A DNA stretch of 64,000 bases from Eretmocerus hayati (taxonomy: Eukaryota > Arthropoda > Insecta > Hymenoptera > Aphelinidae): positions 89,952,748 to 90,016,747 of the forward strand of contig CM056742.1 of assembly GCA_029851415.1 (NCBI GenBank). Reading direction: 5' to 3'. The position numbers and the translations under genes are program-made. This document shows, in pieces, positions 11,781 to 22,712 of the stretch. Within the stretch, counting starts at the first letter, position 1; each line of letters begins with the position of its first letter. The notes under the pieces are model-generated. The model ran no database searches. It saw only the letters and a list, made by a program, of their open reading frames with translations, and had not been told where the DNA came from.

Positions 11781-12307
11781 TCAAATCATCATATGCTCGA
11801 ACAATCGGTTGAGCGGGTCTTCTGCTGCACGTTTTCGTAAAACTTTAATGGGAGTCGGCACATACTCGACGGACCGCACCACTATACCAGCTTTGTTTAC
11901 ATTCTCGTCTCTTTCTACTCTATCCTATAAGAGTATATACATATCTGTAATTTCGCACATTCTTCTATTTAATACATTTGTGATGCTCCAGTTCGACAAC
12001 CTTTGAGCAATACGACGAAAATTTCATTTATAAATACCTGAGGTGATTGCAATTGAGACTCTATTGCATGCTGCTCTGTTTGAGTTGATGCTGTGGGCAT
12101 CGACCAACGAGCAGGAGTTTGTGAGCGCACACTGCGACTCAAATCGAGATAGATATTGGGAGCTGGACTGTAAACTCCTGGATGCAAAATACGCATCATC
12201 TTCAGACGCACTGGTGTAGCAATCACAGGCCTATCAAAATTGTTTGATTGCACCCATCTTTGAGCGTGGAAAAACGCCTCCGTCTGAGTAGAATTATTGC
12301 GCTTCAT
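11781..12307 (-). CDS. spliced third gene of the gypsy element, unknown function
   Basis: Exon 1 (12038-12307) codes 90 residues from ATG 12307. It ends in CAG before a GTATTT donor, in phase 0. A 113-nt intron (11925-12037) ends CTTATAG, and exon 2 (11781-11924) then reads 47 residues to TGA. Total length is 137 residues. Composition is protein-like: exon 1 is rich in Ser/Thr/Gln/Pro and has two STQTE-type repeats; exon 2 is charged (DRVERDEN at its start, KVLRKRAAEDPLNR near its end). It starts 24 nt after the pol stop and ends about 200 nt before the 3' LTR, where env sits in errantiviruses. No signal peptide or membrane segment is visible, so I do not call it env. Splicing is inferred from sequence only. 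Confidence 0.5.
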
Positions 12308-12331
12308 GATGGATCACTAGAACCACACAAG

Positions 12332-12746
12332 TCACTTTCTCGAACTACTTTTCGCAACTGACGCTTTCAATATTTGATCCTGGAAATATGGCTTTAGTAA
12401 GTCTAGATGGAACTTGCCTCGTACTTTGTGAGTAGAGGGGTCCGATATCAGGTACGTGTCAAGCCCAAGGACTTCAGTGATCTCGAAAGGCCCCTGATAT
12501 ACATGGAAAAATTTTGAGATTTGTTTATCTGTCAGATTTGATACTGTGTTGGCCTTTACCAATACTAAATCTCCAATTTTGATAGTAAAGTGAGTTCTAC
12601 TAGCATTTTTCCGCGCCGCTCTGGCCTTTAAAGACTTATGAGCTTTTTCTGCTGCCAGTAAGATTTTTTCTTCATGTGATGTGGTATCATTCTCCTCCAC
12701 TTTGAAGTAACTTTTCTAGAATCTTTCAGGCTTTTCATTTAAATGT
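12332..12746 (-). pseudogene. gypsy integrase C-terminal part (GPY/F-type domain)
   Basis: A 122-codon frame (12332-12700), open apart from one TAG just upstream at about 12716-12718, carries KIGDLVLVKA, then YQGPFEITEVLG and a closing KFHLDLLKPYF. This is the usual GPY/F module at the end of Ty3/gypsy integrases, where it aids multimer formation and DNA binding. It is severed from the rest of integrase (26388 onward) by the copia element. The reading phase on the two sides is compatible once the element and one AATTC copy are discounted. The TAG sits where the family usually has Trp. Confidence 0.85.
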
Positions 12747-12751
12747 AATTC
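12747..12751. other. target-site duplication of copia element, left copy (AATTC)
   Basis: AATTC at 12747-12751 and again at 26383-26387 flanks the copia LTRs exactly. Five bases is the normal Ty1/copia duplication. Confidence 0.92.
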
Positions 12752-13127
12752 TGTAGAAGTCTCGGCGCCGGGTTCACTCGAATAAAACAAACTCTTTTGT
12801 GAGAAAAGAGACGCGTTCACTCGCGAAGTTTATTGTTCACAATTAGCGAATAATCTAGTCTTCTAGATATAAAACAAGTATAATAGTACGTTGATAAAGT
12901 GAGTCGAAAAGTCCACACACAAGTGAAAGTATCAAAAACGCTGGTCGATATAAAACGTAGAGCAAGGTGTTCTCTGTGTCGATAGCCACAAGCAACTAAC
13001 TACGGCGTTAGAGAGCGTCGAACATACGGAGCGCTGGTACTTCCAGCCGCCGCAAGGGAGCGCATCAGGACAGCGCGACGGCGAGCAAGACACAAGCTAG
13101 ATAGCCTCCGCAGCAGAGGTCTCAACA
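12752..13127 (-). repeat. copia 3' LTR
   Basis: 376 bp, matching 26007-26382 apart from scattered substitutions. It contains one CTTCTAG heptamer (plus-strand reading) and short TATA-like AT stretches. Confidence 0.95.
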
Positions 13128-13142
13128 CTCCCTCCCTCTGCA
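13128..13142 (-). other. copia polypurine tract
   Basis: On the minus strand GCAGAGGGAGGGAG lies directly against the TGTTGAG start of the 3' LTR. This is the expected position and composition of a plus-strand priming site. Confidence 0.8.
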
Positions 13143-13351
13143 AGGTTGTGATTGCTCGTCAGAATCGGTGTAACTTTCGCTGCTACTAGTTTCTCTAGTT
13201 TCTGTGTCCTCTAAGGTTTGACGTCTTGGTGTAAATCCTGCAACAAAGGAAAATCTCTTCTAATCCGGGCATCTATTGATATCTTCTAGTGTTTGTGTGC
13301 GGCTCTGTTGGTTTGTGTGTTTCTTTTCTACATCGAAGCTAACGTTTTACT
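13143..13351 (-). other. copia 3' untranslated stretch
   Basis: Short non-coding segment between the pol stop and the polypurine tract. Nothing else was recognised. Confidence 0.5.
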
Positions 13352-14908
13352 TCACGCTTCTAGATTCAGTATATTGTTTCTATGTTTCACGTAGGGTCCA
13401 ATCGGTAGAGGTTTAGTCATCAGATCAGCCTCGTTATCAGTAGTGTCTACTTTGTTTACTATGACTCTTCCTTCTATCACGCATTGTTTGACGTAATCTC
13501 CATGTGTTTCGGACATGTGTTTCTTATTTCCACTTCGCTCTCGGTACTTTAATTTTTCTTTAATTTCTTCTAGACTATCATCGAAATTTTTTAATTTGTG
13601 ATTTCCTTCCATTTCAGTACACTGTTTCGCTGCCTCGTTGTCGCATAAAATTTGTACCGGATACATAGTTTGACCAATCATGTCTCTAATAGTTTTGTCC
13701 AGGTAAACGATTTCTTGGCATGCAGCACTCATCTCTAAGTATTCAGCCTGACAGGTTGAGTTTGTGACTAATTTCTGTTTGGAACTTTTCCAAGCAATGG
13801 GGTCATCGAAAAGTCTAATAACGTATCCCCCTGTTGTTTGCGATTTCTCGCAGTCACGGTAACTGGAATCGGTCATGGCTGTCATGACATCCGACTTTCC
13901 ACGAAAGGTTATACCTAAGTCTGAGGTTCCTCTAATGTAGCGAAAAACTCGTTTAACCTGCTGCCAATGATAGTCACTCGATTCGACCTGATATCTAGCA
14001 AGATACCCCACTGCGAACGCCAGATCTGGTCGTGTGCATGTGGTGAGGTAGAGGAGACTCCCGATTGCTTCCCTGTATGGTGCATTCGTTCTTGCTTCTA
14101 GGAGTTCTGGACGATTTTTCTCTAATTCTTCTAGCGTTGGTTTCGCAGCCTTTCGTGTAACCATCGGTGTACTTACCGGTTTACACTCATTCATCTTAAA
14201 TCGTGTCAGGCATCTTTCCACGTACTTAGTTTGTTTGAGAATTATTCCTTCACTTCTAGATCGTTCGATTTCCATTCCTAGAAAAACTTTAGGTTCGCCT
14301 AAATCTTTCATCTCGAAGGCTGTGCTCGCAGATTTTACTTCTAGAATCTTCTTTTTATTGTTTCCAGCAATGATTATATCATCTACATAGATGATTACAA
14401 TTACCACTTGACCTTCCAACCTCCAGGTGAATAGGCAGGGCTCGTTGATGTCCTTTTCCAACCCGAGTTCAGTTATGACTTCGGAGAACCGCTGGTTCCA
14501 ACGTTTTGATCTAGGTCTCAGTCCGTAGATGGTTCTTTTCAACTTCAGCAAGCAGTTTCTTCTAGTCTCTTCATCTACTTCTAGTCCGTCAGGTACATTC
14601 ATATATATATCTTCTCCTAGAATACCGTTAAGGAACGCTGTTTTGACGTCCATTTGACTTAGTTCCAAGTCGTACTTGTTTGTGATGGCAAGTACCGCTC
14701 GTATTAGAGATAAACGAGATACTGGTGCATACGTTTCTCTGAGCTGGTATTCTTCTGTATCCTTGAAGCCTCGCGCCACCAAGCGAACTTTGAAGACTGT
14801 CTCCTTCTGTATTTCTTTTCTTCTTGGACACAAGTTTGGAATCAACAATCCGTGGTTTTTCTTGGTCCGAGTTGAGTTTTGATTTTTCCACAAAATCCCA
14901 GACATCAT
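13352..14908 (-). pseudogene. copia pol, reverse transcriptase and RNase H part
   Basis: A long open frame carries the copia RT order: VRLVARGF, then QMDVKTAFLNG, KLKRTIYGL, and the catalytic YVDDIIIAG (about 14385-14410). These are followed by FLGMEI, YREAIGSLLYLTTCTRPD, the RNase H start and the closing NEADLMTKPL. RT copies the element RNA in its particle and RNase H removes the template. The frame differs by one from the upstream protease/integrase frame; the switch lies near 14825-14860. Copia normally makes one gag-pol reading frame, so this is a disabling frameshift, although the RT part itself has no stop. Confidence 0.93.
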
Positions 14909-17145
14909 TGTCGGCCATCGATTTCATTTCTTCGTTTATTGCGATGCGCCAATTTTTCGCGGCTATGAAATTCATGGCTTGCTCTAGTGACGAAGGATCG
15001 TTATTTATTTCGGCAATCAGTGCATAGGAGAAATCATCTTTCTCCTTTTGTGCGTCTGCTAACGAGCGTTTCGGTCTCAAGCAGCTAGGCGAGTCACACG
15101 GAGCAGTCAGTCCTGGTTCTTCCACCGACTCGTCTGCTTGAGTTCTTCTTAGATGTCCCCAGGTTGGTCGATTTGTCTTTGCCTTTTTTTCGGGGTTCAG
15201 CCTGGGTTGTTTGTTATGCGTCGTTTGAGGTTTTTCTGCCAGTTTGCGTTTTTTCGAGTTTTGTGGGTTGGTTCCTGTGGGTTCTTCCTGAACACCTTTC
15301 GACAAGTTAATTTCGTCGCGGTCTTCGTAATGGATTTCCATTGGGTATGAAGCTTCTAGTTCGGTTGATTTTTCTACATCTGCTGTACGTTCCTCCTTCG
15401 ATTTTGATACCTCTTTGTAGGTCAGTTTCTCATTGAATTTGACGTGTCGAGAGTTTAAGAATTTTCCGGTTGCGGGATGCCATAAGACATAACCGGACTT
15501 CGAGTATCCAACGAAAAATGTTTTGAGCGCTCTCTCTGAGAACTTAGTCGTGGCTTTGGGAATTTTCACGTATGCAAGGCATCCAAACCTTCGGAGTTCA
15601 TCTACGTGTGACCGATGATCAGGAGCAAACTTCTTCAGTGGTGTTTCGAAACCAATGCTGGCATGTGGAGACCTGTTGTACACATGTACAGCAACTTCTA
15701 GCGCTAGCATCCACATACTTTGTGGTAGGCCAGAATCAATTAACAAGGCTCTCATCTTGCAGCCGAGCGTTTTGTTGATCCTTTCAGCCGTGCCGTTGTG
15801 TTCTGGGGTGTATGGTGGAGCATAGTCTGCTTCAATTCTCTCTTTCTGCATAACTTCTAGAAATTCCCCTGCTGTGAATTCGAGTGCGTTGTCTCCTCTG
15901 ATGTAGTTTACCTTTTCTTCTTTGCCCAGTGTGTTTCTCATCGATGTAAGGCATTTCTCTAGACACAATCCAGATTCACTTTTGTGCTTCATCGCATAAG
16001 ACTTCGCGTATCTTGAGTAGTCGTCGGTGAACGTGACGATGAATCTGTTTCCACCAGGAAACGATTGGGGTGTTATTGGTCCCATTCCATCAACGTGTAT
16101 TCGTTTCATGGGCTTGGTTGCCCTGCTTCTAGTTTCTTTGAATGGTAGCTTTTCCATCTTGGCCAAGGCACACACTTCACAGTCTTTAATTGAATCCGAA
16201 AAGTTCACATCTTTGAGACAGGGTTCAATCTTCTTCAGCTTCTTGAGATAGTCTAATGAGGCATGTCCTAGACGTATGCGCCAGAGCATACCCTGATCTA
16301 GTTGAGTGGGCATGGGCTCTGCTCCGGTTTGGAGTTGCTTGTTGAATGAAGTATTGATGAAATCATAGTTATGATCTGCTTCTAGATCTACGATACTTTC
16401 ATTCAAACTATATTTGTCTCCGTTTATATCGTCTAAGGAGTGCAGCAAGTCTCCGAACTCATGTTCCTTCTCCCTCCCAATCCCTGAGGAATGTCCTATC
16501 TCTGTGTCCTTGGTTGGCGAAGAATTCGGTTCACCAAGGTCAAGGATATTCTGCTGGGATTGATGAAGGAGTTCGTCTAGAGTGCCTATCCGTGCGTTGC
16601 ATGTATAAACTTCTAGGTCGTCTCTGTGTGTCTTTGCCGAATTTTTGTGTCTTGAAACTCCTAGACTGATTATCCAGTTCGGTATAATGTATTTACCCGT
16701 CAGAAATTCTACACCGGAGATTTTATCGAAAATCGAGAGGACTTTATCATCTAGATAGATTCCCAAGCCTATGTCTGCGAAACGTCTAAGCGAAATGAGA
16801 TTTTCTGACAAGTTCGATGCGGCTACTACGTTCGAAAGTATCATGGTGTCATCGCTACAGTTTGATTTCAAGGCTAGGTTGCCTTTACCATCTACCTCAA
16901 TGTCTGCTGTTTGATTTTTGTTCGCGCTTCTAATGAATTTTCCGGAGCTTCTAGTGAAATTTTGTAGGTGTAGTGACTTGTTTATGAAGTGTTCTGTGGC
17001 TCCTGAGTCTGCTATGAAATTGATGTGTGTATTACTCTGTGAAGAGCACGTGTGTTCATTACCTGCGGCTCGAGCAGCTAACTTCTTACTACGGCCGGGT
17101 GTTTCGACGTTACTTCGATTTTTGGTCACCTGTCCGGTCCCTCCC
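14840..17145 (-). pseudogene. copia pol, protease and integrase part
   Basis: Begins at the edge of the inserted foldback element. It shows the protease active site FIADSGATEH (about 17015), then the gag-pre-integrase zinc site H-x-H...C-x2-C (GHASLDYLKK, CEVCALAK), and the integrase core with HVDGMGPI, RGDNALEF and PYTPEHNGTAERINK as the D,D,E set. Next come FGCLAYVKIP and FFVGYS, typical of copia integrase tails. Protease frees the particle proteins and integrase inserts the cDNA. The frame is lost at the junction with RT (about 14830). The N-terminus is cut off from gag by the 17146-21441 insert. Confidence 0.92.
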
Positions 17146-17159
17146 ACACAGCATGGGAA

Positions 17160-18425
17160 TATTTCAAGAAAATATTTCACTGGAATATTTCAATGGAATC
17201 TTTCAGAAATCTTCCAGGAATATTTCAGGAAATAATTCATAATATTCCGTTGGAATATTCCATAGCAATCCCCCAGGAAGCTCCCAGAAATATTTCATGA
17301 AATATTACGAACAATCTTTCAGAAACCTTACGCTGAAAGATTTCTGAAAGGTTTCTGAAAGATTTCAGTGCAACATTCCAAGAGTTTGACTTGGAAATAT
17401 TTCTGCAATGTTGCACGACACTTTTCCAGCAACCTTGCATTGGAAGGTCTTTGGGAGGTCTTTGGGAGCTTCCTGGAAGATTTTTGAGAGGTTTCTGAGA
17501 GCTTCCTCGATAAGATTTCAGTGCAATATTTGCAAAACATCGTCTTCAAACATTCTTGCAATATCCCTGACAATCTTTCAGCAATATTGATTCGGAGAAA
17601 TTCTCAAGAGGTTTTCCAATATATAGTCCTTTGAAGAATTTTTGCAATATCCCAAAAGTATGGCTTTCATAAATTTCATCAATTGACAATTTCTCAGCAA
17701 TTGTGATGGAGAAAATTCTTGAAAGATTTCTAAAAGCTTTCTGAAAGATTCCAGTGCAATATTCTAGCGATATTACTTCAAAATATCCCTGCAATATTCT
17801 ACAAACAACATTCCAGCAATCCTGGTCCGGAAGATTTTTGGAAGATTCCTGAAAGATTACTGAAAGATTCCAGTGTAATATTGCAAAAAAATGACTTTTG
17901 AATATTCCTGCAATATTGCACGACAACATCCAAGCAATCTTGCATCGGAAGATTTTCGATAAAGTTCCTGAAAGCTTTCTGGAACACTGTTGATCGGTAC
18001 CTGAGTGCTCTTCCAAAGATCCCAGTGCAATACTCCAAAAACATCTTATTATGCCTGCGATGATCCACTGGCAATCTGTCTTCAATTTCCTCCCAATAAA
18101 ATATTCGGGCCAAGTTCGTGGAGGTTTGCTGAAAGATTCCAGTGGATCTTCCAAAAGTAGTATTCCGAAGTTGTTCTCAAAAATTTCATTGTAAATATTC
18201 CAGCAATCTTATTCCGAACGATTTTTGAATGCTTTCTGACAGATTTCAGTGGAATATAATGTTTCGTGAATCTCATCATCTCCATATATTCCTGCTGTAC
18301 TGTGAGAATCTTTGGGAAGATACCAGAAAGGTTATCCAGTGCAATATGCAATTGATATTTCTGAAAGATTTCAGTGCAATATTCCATAAATATCTTTCTG
18401 AAATATTTGTGCAATATCTGGTTGA
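17160..18425. repeat. left repeat arm (AATATTCC/GAAAGATTTC units)
   Basis: Dozens of imperfect units of about 20-60 bp built around AATATT and AAGATTTC, partly palindromic. They give long spurious open frames on both strands with GIFQ- or WNIPG-like translations, which I discard. Confidence 0.75.
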
Positions 18426-20974
18426 GTCCAGATCACATATGCCTCCACGATATGCTCAGGTTATCAAGTGATCTGGATTCTAAGGCTCTTGAACAATAAC
18501 CGAAATTATTAATAACCGTATGGAGGCTTAGAATGGGAGTCCTGAAAGGTCGATCCTCTTCGCAAGCTCAGAAGAGTATTTCTGAGACGAAAATGCATCG
18601 CTATAATTGGATTTCAAGGTGCTAAATTTATCCAACTATATACTGTGGCTCCGCGAGGGTTAGTTCATCATTCATAGCCAGACATCTTGAGTATTCCAAA
18701 ATTCTTCTAATGAGCAAATTTGGCGTTATTGGGATCTTTTACTAATTCGATCCTCTGGTGAATAATTCTCGAGGATCTCGTCCTGGGAAGCCACTCGAAG
18801 CTGGTCAGGTCAGGTTAGCAAGTCAGTGCCATCAATTCAGTCAGTGGAGTCAGTGCCAGTCAGTGCTGACAGTGCCGTGCAGCATCGTCCGGGACCAATC
18901 TCTGCACGCCGAGCTGAATATCATCAACTTGTGTTCTTCGTGACGAGTCGTGTATAAAGGGAATTTCCATGTATTTCCCAACGTTTCCTTGTTACTCATC
19001 TCGTAGTGATGCATCAAGTATTGTCAACCTTATGGAAAACTTTACGAACTTGCGGTCTTACAGTTTTCAAGTGACCGGCATGAGCAACCATAACCTATGC
19101 CCTCGTTGTCGGAACTTTCTTAACCCATAGAGCTGATCTGTATTCGTTGCTGATACCTTGTAGATCAGATGAGTATTTCTGCCCAATAATCTTTTTGAGT
19201 GCTAGTGAGCAAAGAGCTAGACACTTTGTGTTCAGTCAAAGATATATTTGCAGGAAAATGGGTGCGAGCAAATGGACGAAATGCTATTTAAAGCAGGATC
19301 ACTGATGACATCATCATTTGTCACTGTAAGATAGAGATAAACCATCAATTATGATGAGAAAAATTATCTCAACATATACAAGCTACCCACACATCTTCTG
19401 CAACTCTTCATCCCATATCTGTAGGTGAGATTCTATCCTCAACTAGATGGTGATTGTAGGATTCTGTTGACACGAGTCGTACACATTACTTCTCCAAGTC
19501 AAACCAATTGGCAGGAATGGGTTTTCATCCAGTTCTTGAATATTTCAATCTACATATTAGGTACATGACAATGGTCATCAAGAATGGCGATTGCATAGAC
19601 ATTCTTAAGCGTTGGTTGACAGTACTTGTAATGAAACAAAGAGACATCTCTTGATCTTGAGCGTATGTTTGTGCAGCATCTGTATACCCAGGCTATGTTC
19701 AAGGTCCTTCCTTGATGGTTGTATTGGATAACCAATCAATGGGATTCTGATATCAGTAACAGTATCAATTGGACACCATATGAGAGCTTGGAGTATTTCA
19801 GCCATCAGACTAAGTAGAACATTAGGTAACCATACAATCCTTTGGATGGAAACGAAGTAGAATTTTGGGGATCATAACTTTCAGATTTCAACTTAATATG
19901 ACCATGAACAGACAACTTTTCTAAGAGAATATTCACAAGAATCGAATGGAAAAATTCCTCATCAAACAAAATTATATTAGAGACTTTGCTGTGAAACTCT
20001 GCATTGGTTTCTCATCTCACTTTTGAACCCTCCATACAGTTATGAATCCTCCATCTATCCTACGTGGAATCCTGGGTTGTTTTGTTGAAGCTGATCTCAT
20101 CAAATTCTTCATTGAGGATGAGATGAACGAATCCAAAGTAAGATTAGTTTTCAGAGAAAATGACTCTATTACCGTGCACTAATATTTCCATTTAATATAG
20201 AAAAGTTTTGTTTGAACCGAGGTTGTCAGTCCTACCAATTTGAACAATGAATTAGTTCTGAACTAATGAAAGCACACTGTGAATACACTTTACATTGTTC
20301 ATTCTACTCAGATGACAACTGTTGAGTTGAGAACAAAATTAGGTGTTACTCGCTGGCTCTTGTTTCAGATCAGACATGAGATGATACTTCTCACTCAGAG
20401 GTCTTTCTAGCCCGGTTCCTCAAGGAAACTACAATAAATTTACTACTAAGCTATTGGTAGGAGATTTCAGGAAACATAACTCTACTGTGAGGAATCCCAT
20501 GAAATTTTTCAGGAACCCAGATGGAACATGATTGAATCTTCAGAGAAAAAGGAAACTTGTGAGACATTCGAACAATACGCTGATTTCTCACTTGTCTCCA
20601 ATTTGGAGTAACCAAACGTCCCTTTTTTTCGAATGCTATTTTTTTGAGCCTCTGATGGTAAGTTTAGCGTGAGTTCTGGAAAGAGTTTTTTAACATGATT
20701 CTGTATTATCTCCAAGTGGTATCTTTGGATATTACCTTATTTAATTTATGACCTAGTTTAGGTTATAACCTGAAAACATCTGGGATTTCCTGTAAAAAAT
20801 TTATCTGTGAGTGAGTAAAAGTCCTTCCAATTCGTACAAGTTCCAGAATCTTTCCATCCTTTTGTCTGCAAAAAACTATACTGAATATCATTGAATGTTT
20901 TCGAAGTATTTCAGAAAAATGAGACTACAGTAAGAGACCCCGGGCAATCTGCCAAGAATCCAGATGGAATGTAC
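18426..20974. other. core of the 4.3 kb foldback-like element, no recognised gene
   Basis: Mostly unique, AT-rich DNA. On the minus strand there are short open stretches of protein-like composition (around 19600-20000 and 20509-20715), but they are broken by stops and I recognise no transposase motif. They could be remnants of a transposase gene or chance. Confidence 0.35.
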
Positions 20975-21426
20975 CTATATAGTAATCAACCTGAAATATT
21001 TTAGAAATATTGTCAGAAATCTTTTATGAAAGATTCCAAAAATCTTCCACCAAAGATTCCAGAGATATTTCCAACCACAGACATAGTACTGCCAGGAATC
21101 TTTCATGAGATATTTCAGAAATATTTCATGGATGATTCCAGGAATATTCCCGACCGCGGACATAACTATATTCCCGAAAGGTTTCAATGAAATCTTCCAG
21201 AGATCTTTCATTGAAAGATTCCTGGCAATGTTACAGAAACGTTCCAGTGAAATATTTCAATGTAATATTTCTGGAAGATTTCTGCAAGATTCCCTGGAAT
21301 CTTCCCATGAAAGCTTCCAGGAAGATTCCCAGCCGCGGACATAACTATATTCCAGGAATATTCCAGAGTAATATTTTTGGAATATTCCAATCTTTCAATG
21401 TAATATTCCTGGAATATTCCTGAAAG
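20975..21426. repeat. right repeat arm (AATATTCC units)
   Basis: Units similar to the left arm, shorter in total. A GACATAACTATATTCC-type sub-unit appears twice (about 21161 and 21339) and a diverged form near 21080, each beside a CCGCGG- or CCACAG-like core. Confidence 0.7.
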
Positions 21427-21441
21427 ATTCCCATGCTGTGT

Positions 21442-22712
21442 CTTTCGCGCCCTCTAGTATTGCCGCTGCCCCTGCCCTTTCCCTTAGACCAACTAGCCCT
21501 TCTAGATTTGTGTGGTTTGCCGCGTGAATGAGGTATGGAGTTAGAAGATTTTGGATATACTGACTTGTTGTCCACTCGATGCTTCAAGGGGCATTCCGCG
21601 CCTATGTGCGTGGCATTTCTGCGACACACGTAGCAGAACCACTGGCCAAGAGCGATGAGGGGGCATTGGCGAGCATGGTGTCCATCTAGATTGCACCTGT
21701 TGCAACGGTCCTCGTTGCCTCTTCTAGGTCTGTAAGGTGTGGATGCATAGACAGTGGGATCATACGGAGTTGATTCCGCTTCTCTAGTGTCCGGTTCTCT
21801 AGTGTCATTTCTTCTAGGATCCGTTTTTCGTTCAGCCTCTAGCTGTAATAGGAGAATCCGCATTTCATCCATTGTCATAGGTTCATTGCTTTTTGACCCA
21901 AGAGTCAAAGCGGCCTGACGTAGCTCTGGAGAGCTCCCGGCCACAGCGTTGTAAAACGCGGATCTTATTTCTTCCGTTGTCTGTCAAATTACTCCTTCGA
22001 AGCTGTGGTACTCTCGTACGATGTTATCGAAACGGTCTATGAAGTTGCTTATTTTCTCACGTGGATCAATTTTGATGCGGTACAGATAAGCTCTGACGGA
22101 GCTTTCTGTCACATTCCTTTCAGTTCTTCTAGTGTCTCTAATGTTTCTAATAATCTTGATAGGGTCGTCAATTTCGACGATTTTCCTATGATAGTGTTCA
22201 TCTAGATGGTTTATTATTATATCTCTAACCCAGAGCTTTCTTCTGCTCATCTCTCTATAAGTGTACCGCTTGGACGGTTCTATGTTTGCATCTATGACGT
22301 CTAACAGATCCCGTGATTTTAACTCAGAGGTTAGATGATCAAACCAAATATTGAATTGAGTAGACTTAGTTAGCTTGTACTCTCGTTTGATGTTAAACTT
22401 TCCGCTAGAATTCTTCGAGAGGTTTTCGTTGAATTCCTTCAGCGTATTATTCAAGTTTGAAAAAAGTTGTAACTGTAGATCTCCACTCACATCGGCCGAG
22501 ATCTCTTCTATTTCACCTTCTTCTAATTCTTGTGATGGTCTTCTAGTTGAGCTCATAAGGCTCGAGTGGGCAGGAGAAGCTCCACGCTCAGGTAGCTCTT
22601 CTGGTCTTCTAATAAGTCGGGCCTCTGCATAGCGTTGACCTTGTTTACGTAGGTCACGTGGGTCATCCGCCTCGTCGATGAAGTTGTCAACGTTCACCGT
22701 CAGCATGTGCAT
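21442..22712 (-). pseudogene. copia gag (capsid plus two zinc knuckles)
   Basis: The frame from ATG 22712 covers a capsid-like region (including FNIWFDHLTSELKSRD and IRNIRDTRRTERNVTES). It then has two CCHC knuckles: C-x2-C-x4-H-x4-C (CNRCNLDGHHARQC) and C-x2-C-x5-H-x4-C (CYVCRRNATHIGAEC), near 21710 and 21640. Gag forms the particle and the knuckles bind the RNA. A single in-frame TGA (21984-21986) breaks it, after which the same frame continues to the foldback insert. The frame is also open upstream to 22807, where a TTATGTTTAG splice-acceptor-like sequence lies, so the true start could be in an upstream exon; this is not proven. Confidence 0.85.

Larger units (their letters stand above)
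17146..21441. mobile_element. 4.3 kb foldback-like element with repeat-built arms
   Basis: ACACAGCATGGGAAT at 17146-17160 and its exact reverse complement at 21427-21441 bound an insert lying precisely between copia gag and pol. About 1.27 kb on the left (17150-18425) and 0.46 kb on the right (20975-21430) consist of diverged short units built on GGAATATTTC, GAAAGATTTC or GCAATATTCC. The middle 2.5 kb is mostly unique. Terminal inverted repeats made of internal tandem units are the known design of Drosophila FB elements and the related Galileo group; assignment to that group is inference. I could not find a clean target duplication. Confidence 0.7.

Noticed and set aside
11781..12307. An envelope gene making the gypsy element an errantivirus
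   Set aside because: The product is only about 137 residues, with no signal peptide, furin-like site or membrane segment.
17408..18154. Several 60-200-codon open frames with GIFQ/WNIPG-like repeats
   Set aside because: They are translations of the AATATTCC/GAAAGATTTC repeat arms and occur on both strands.
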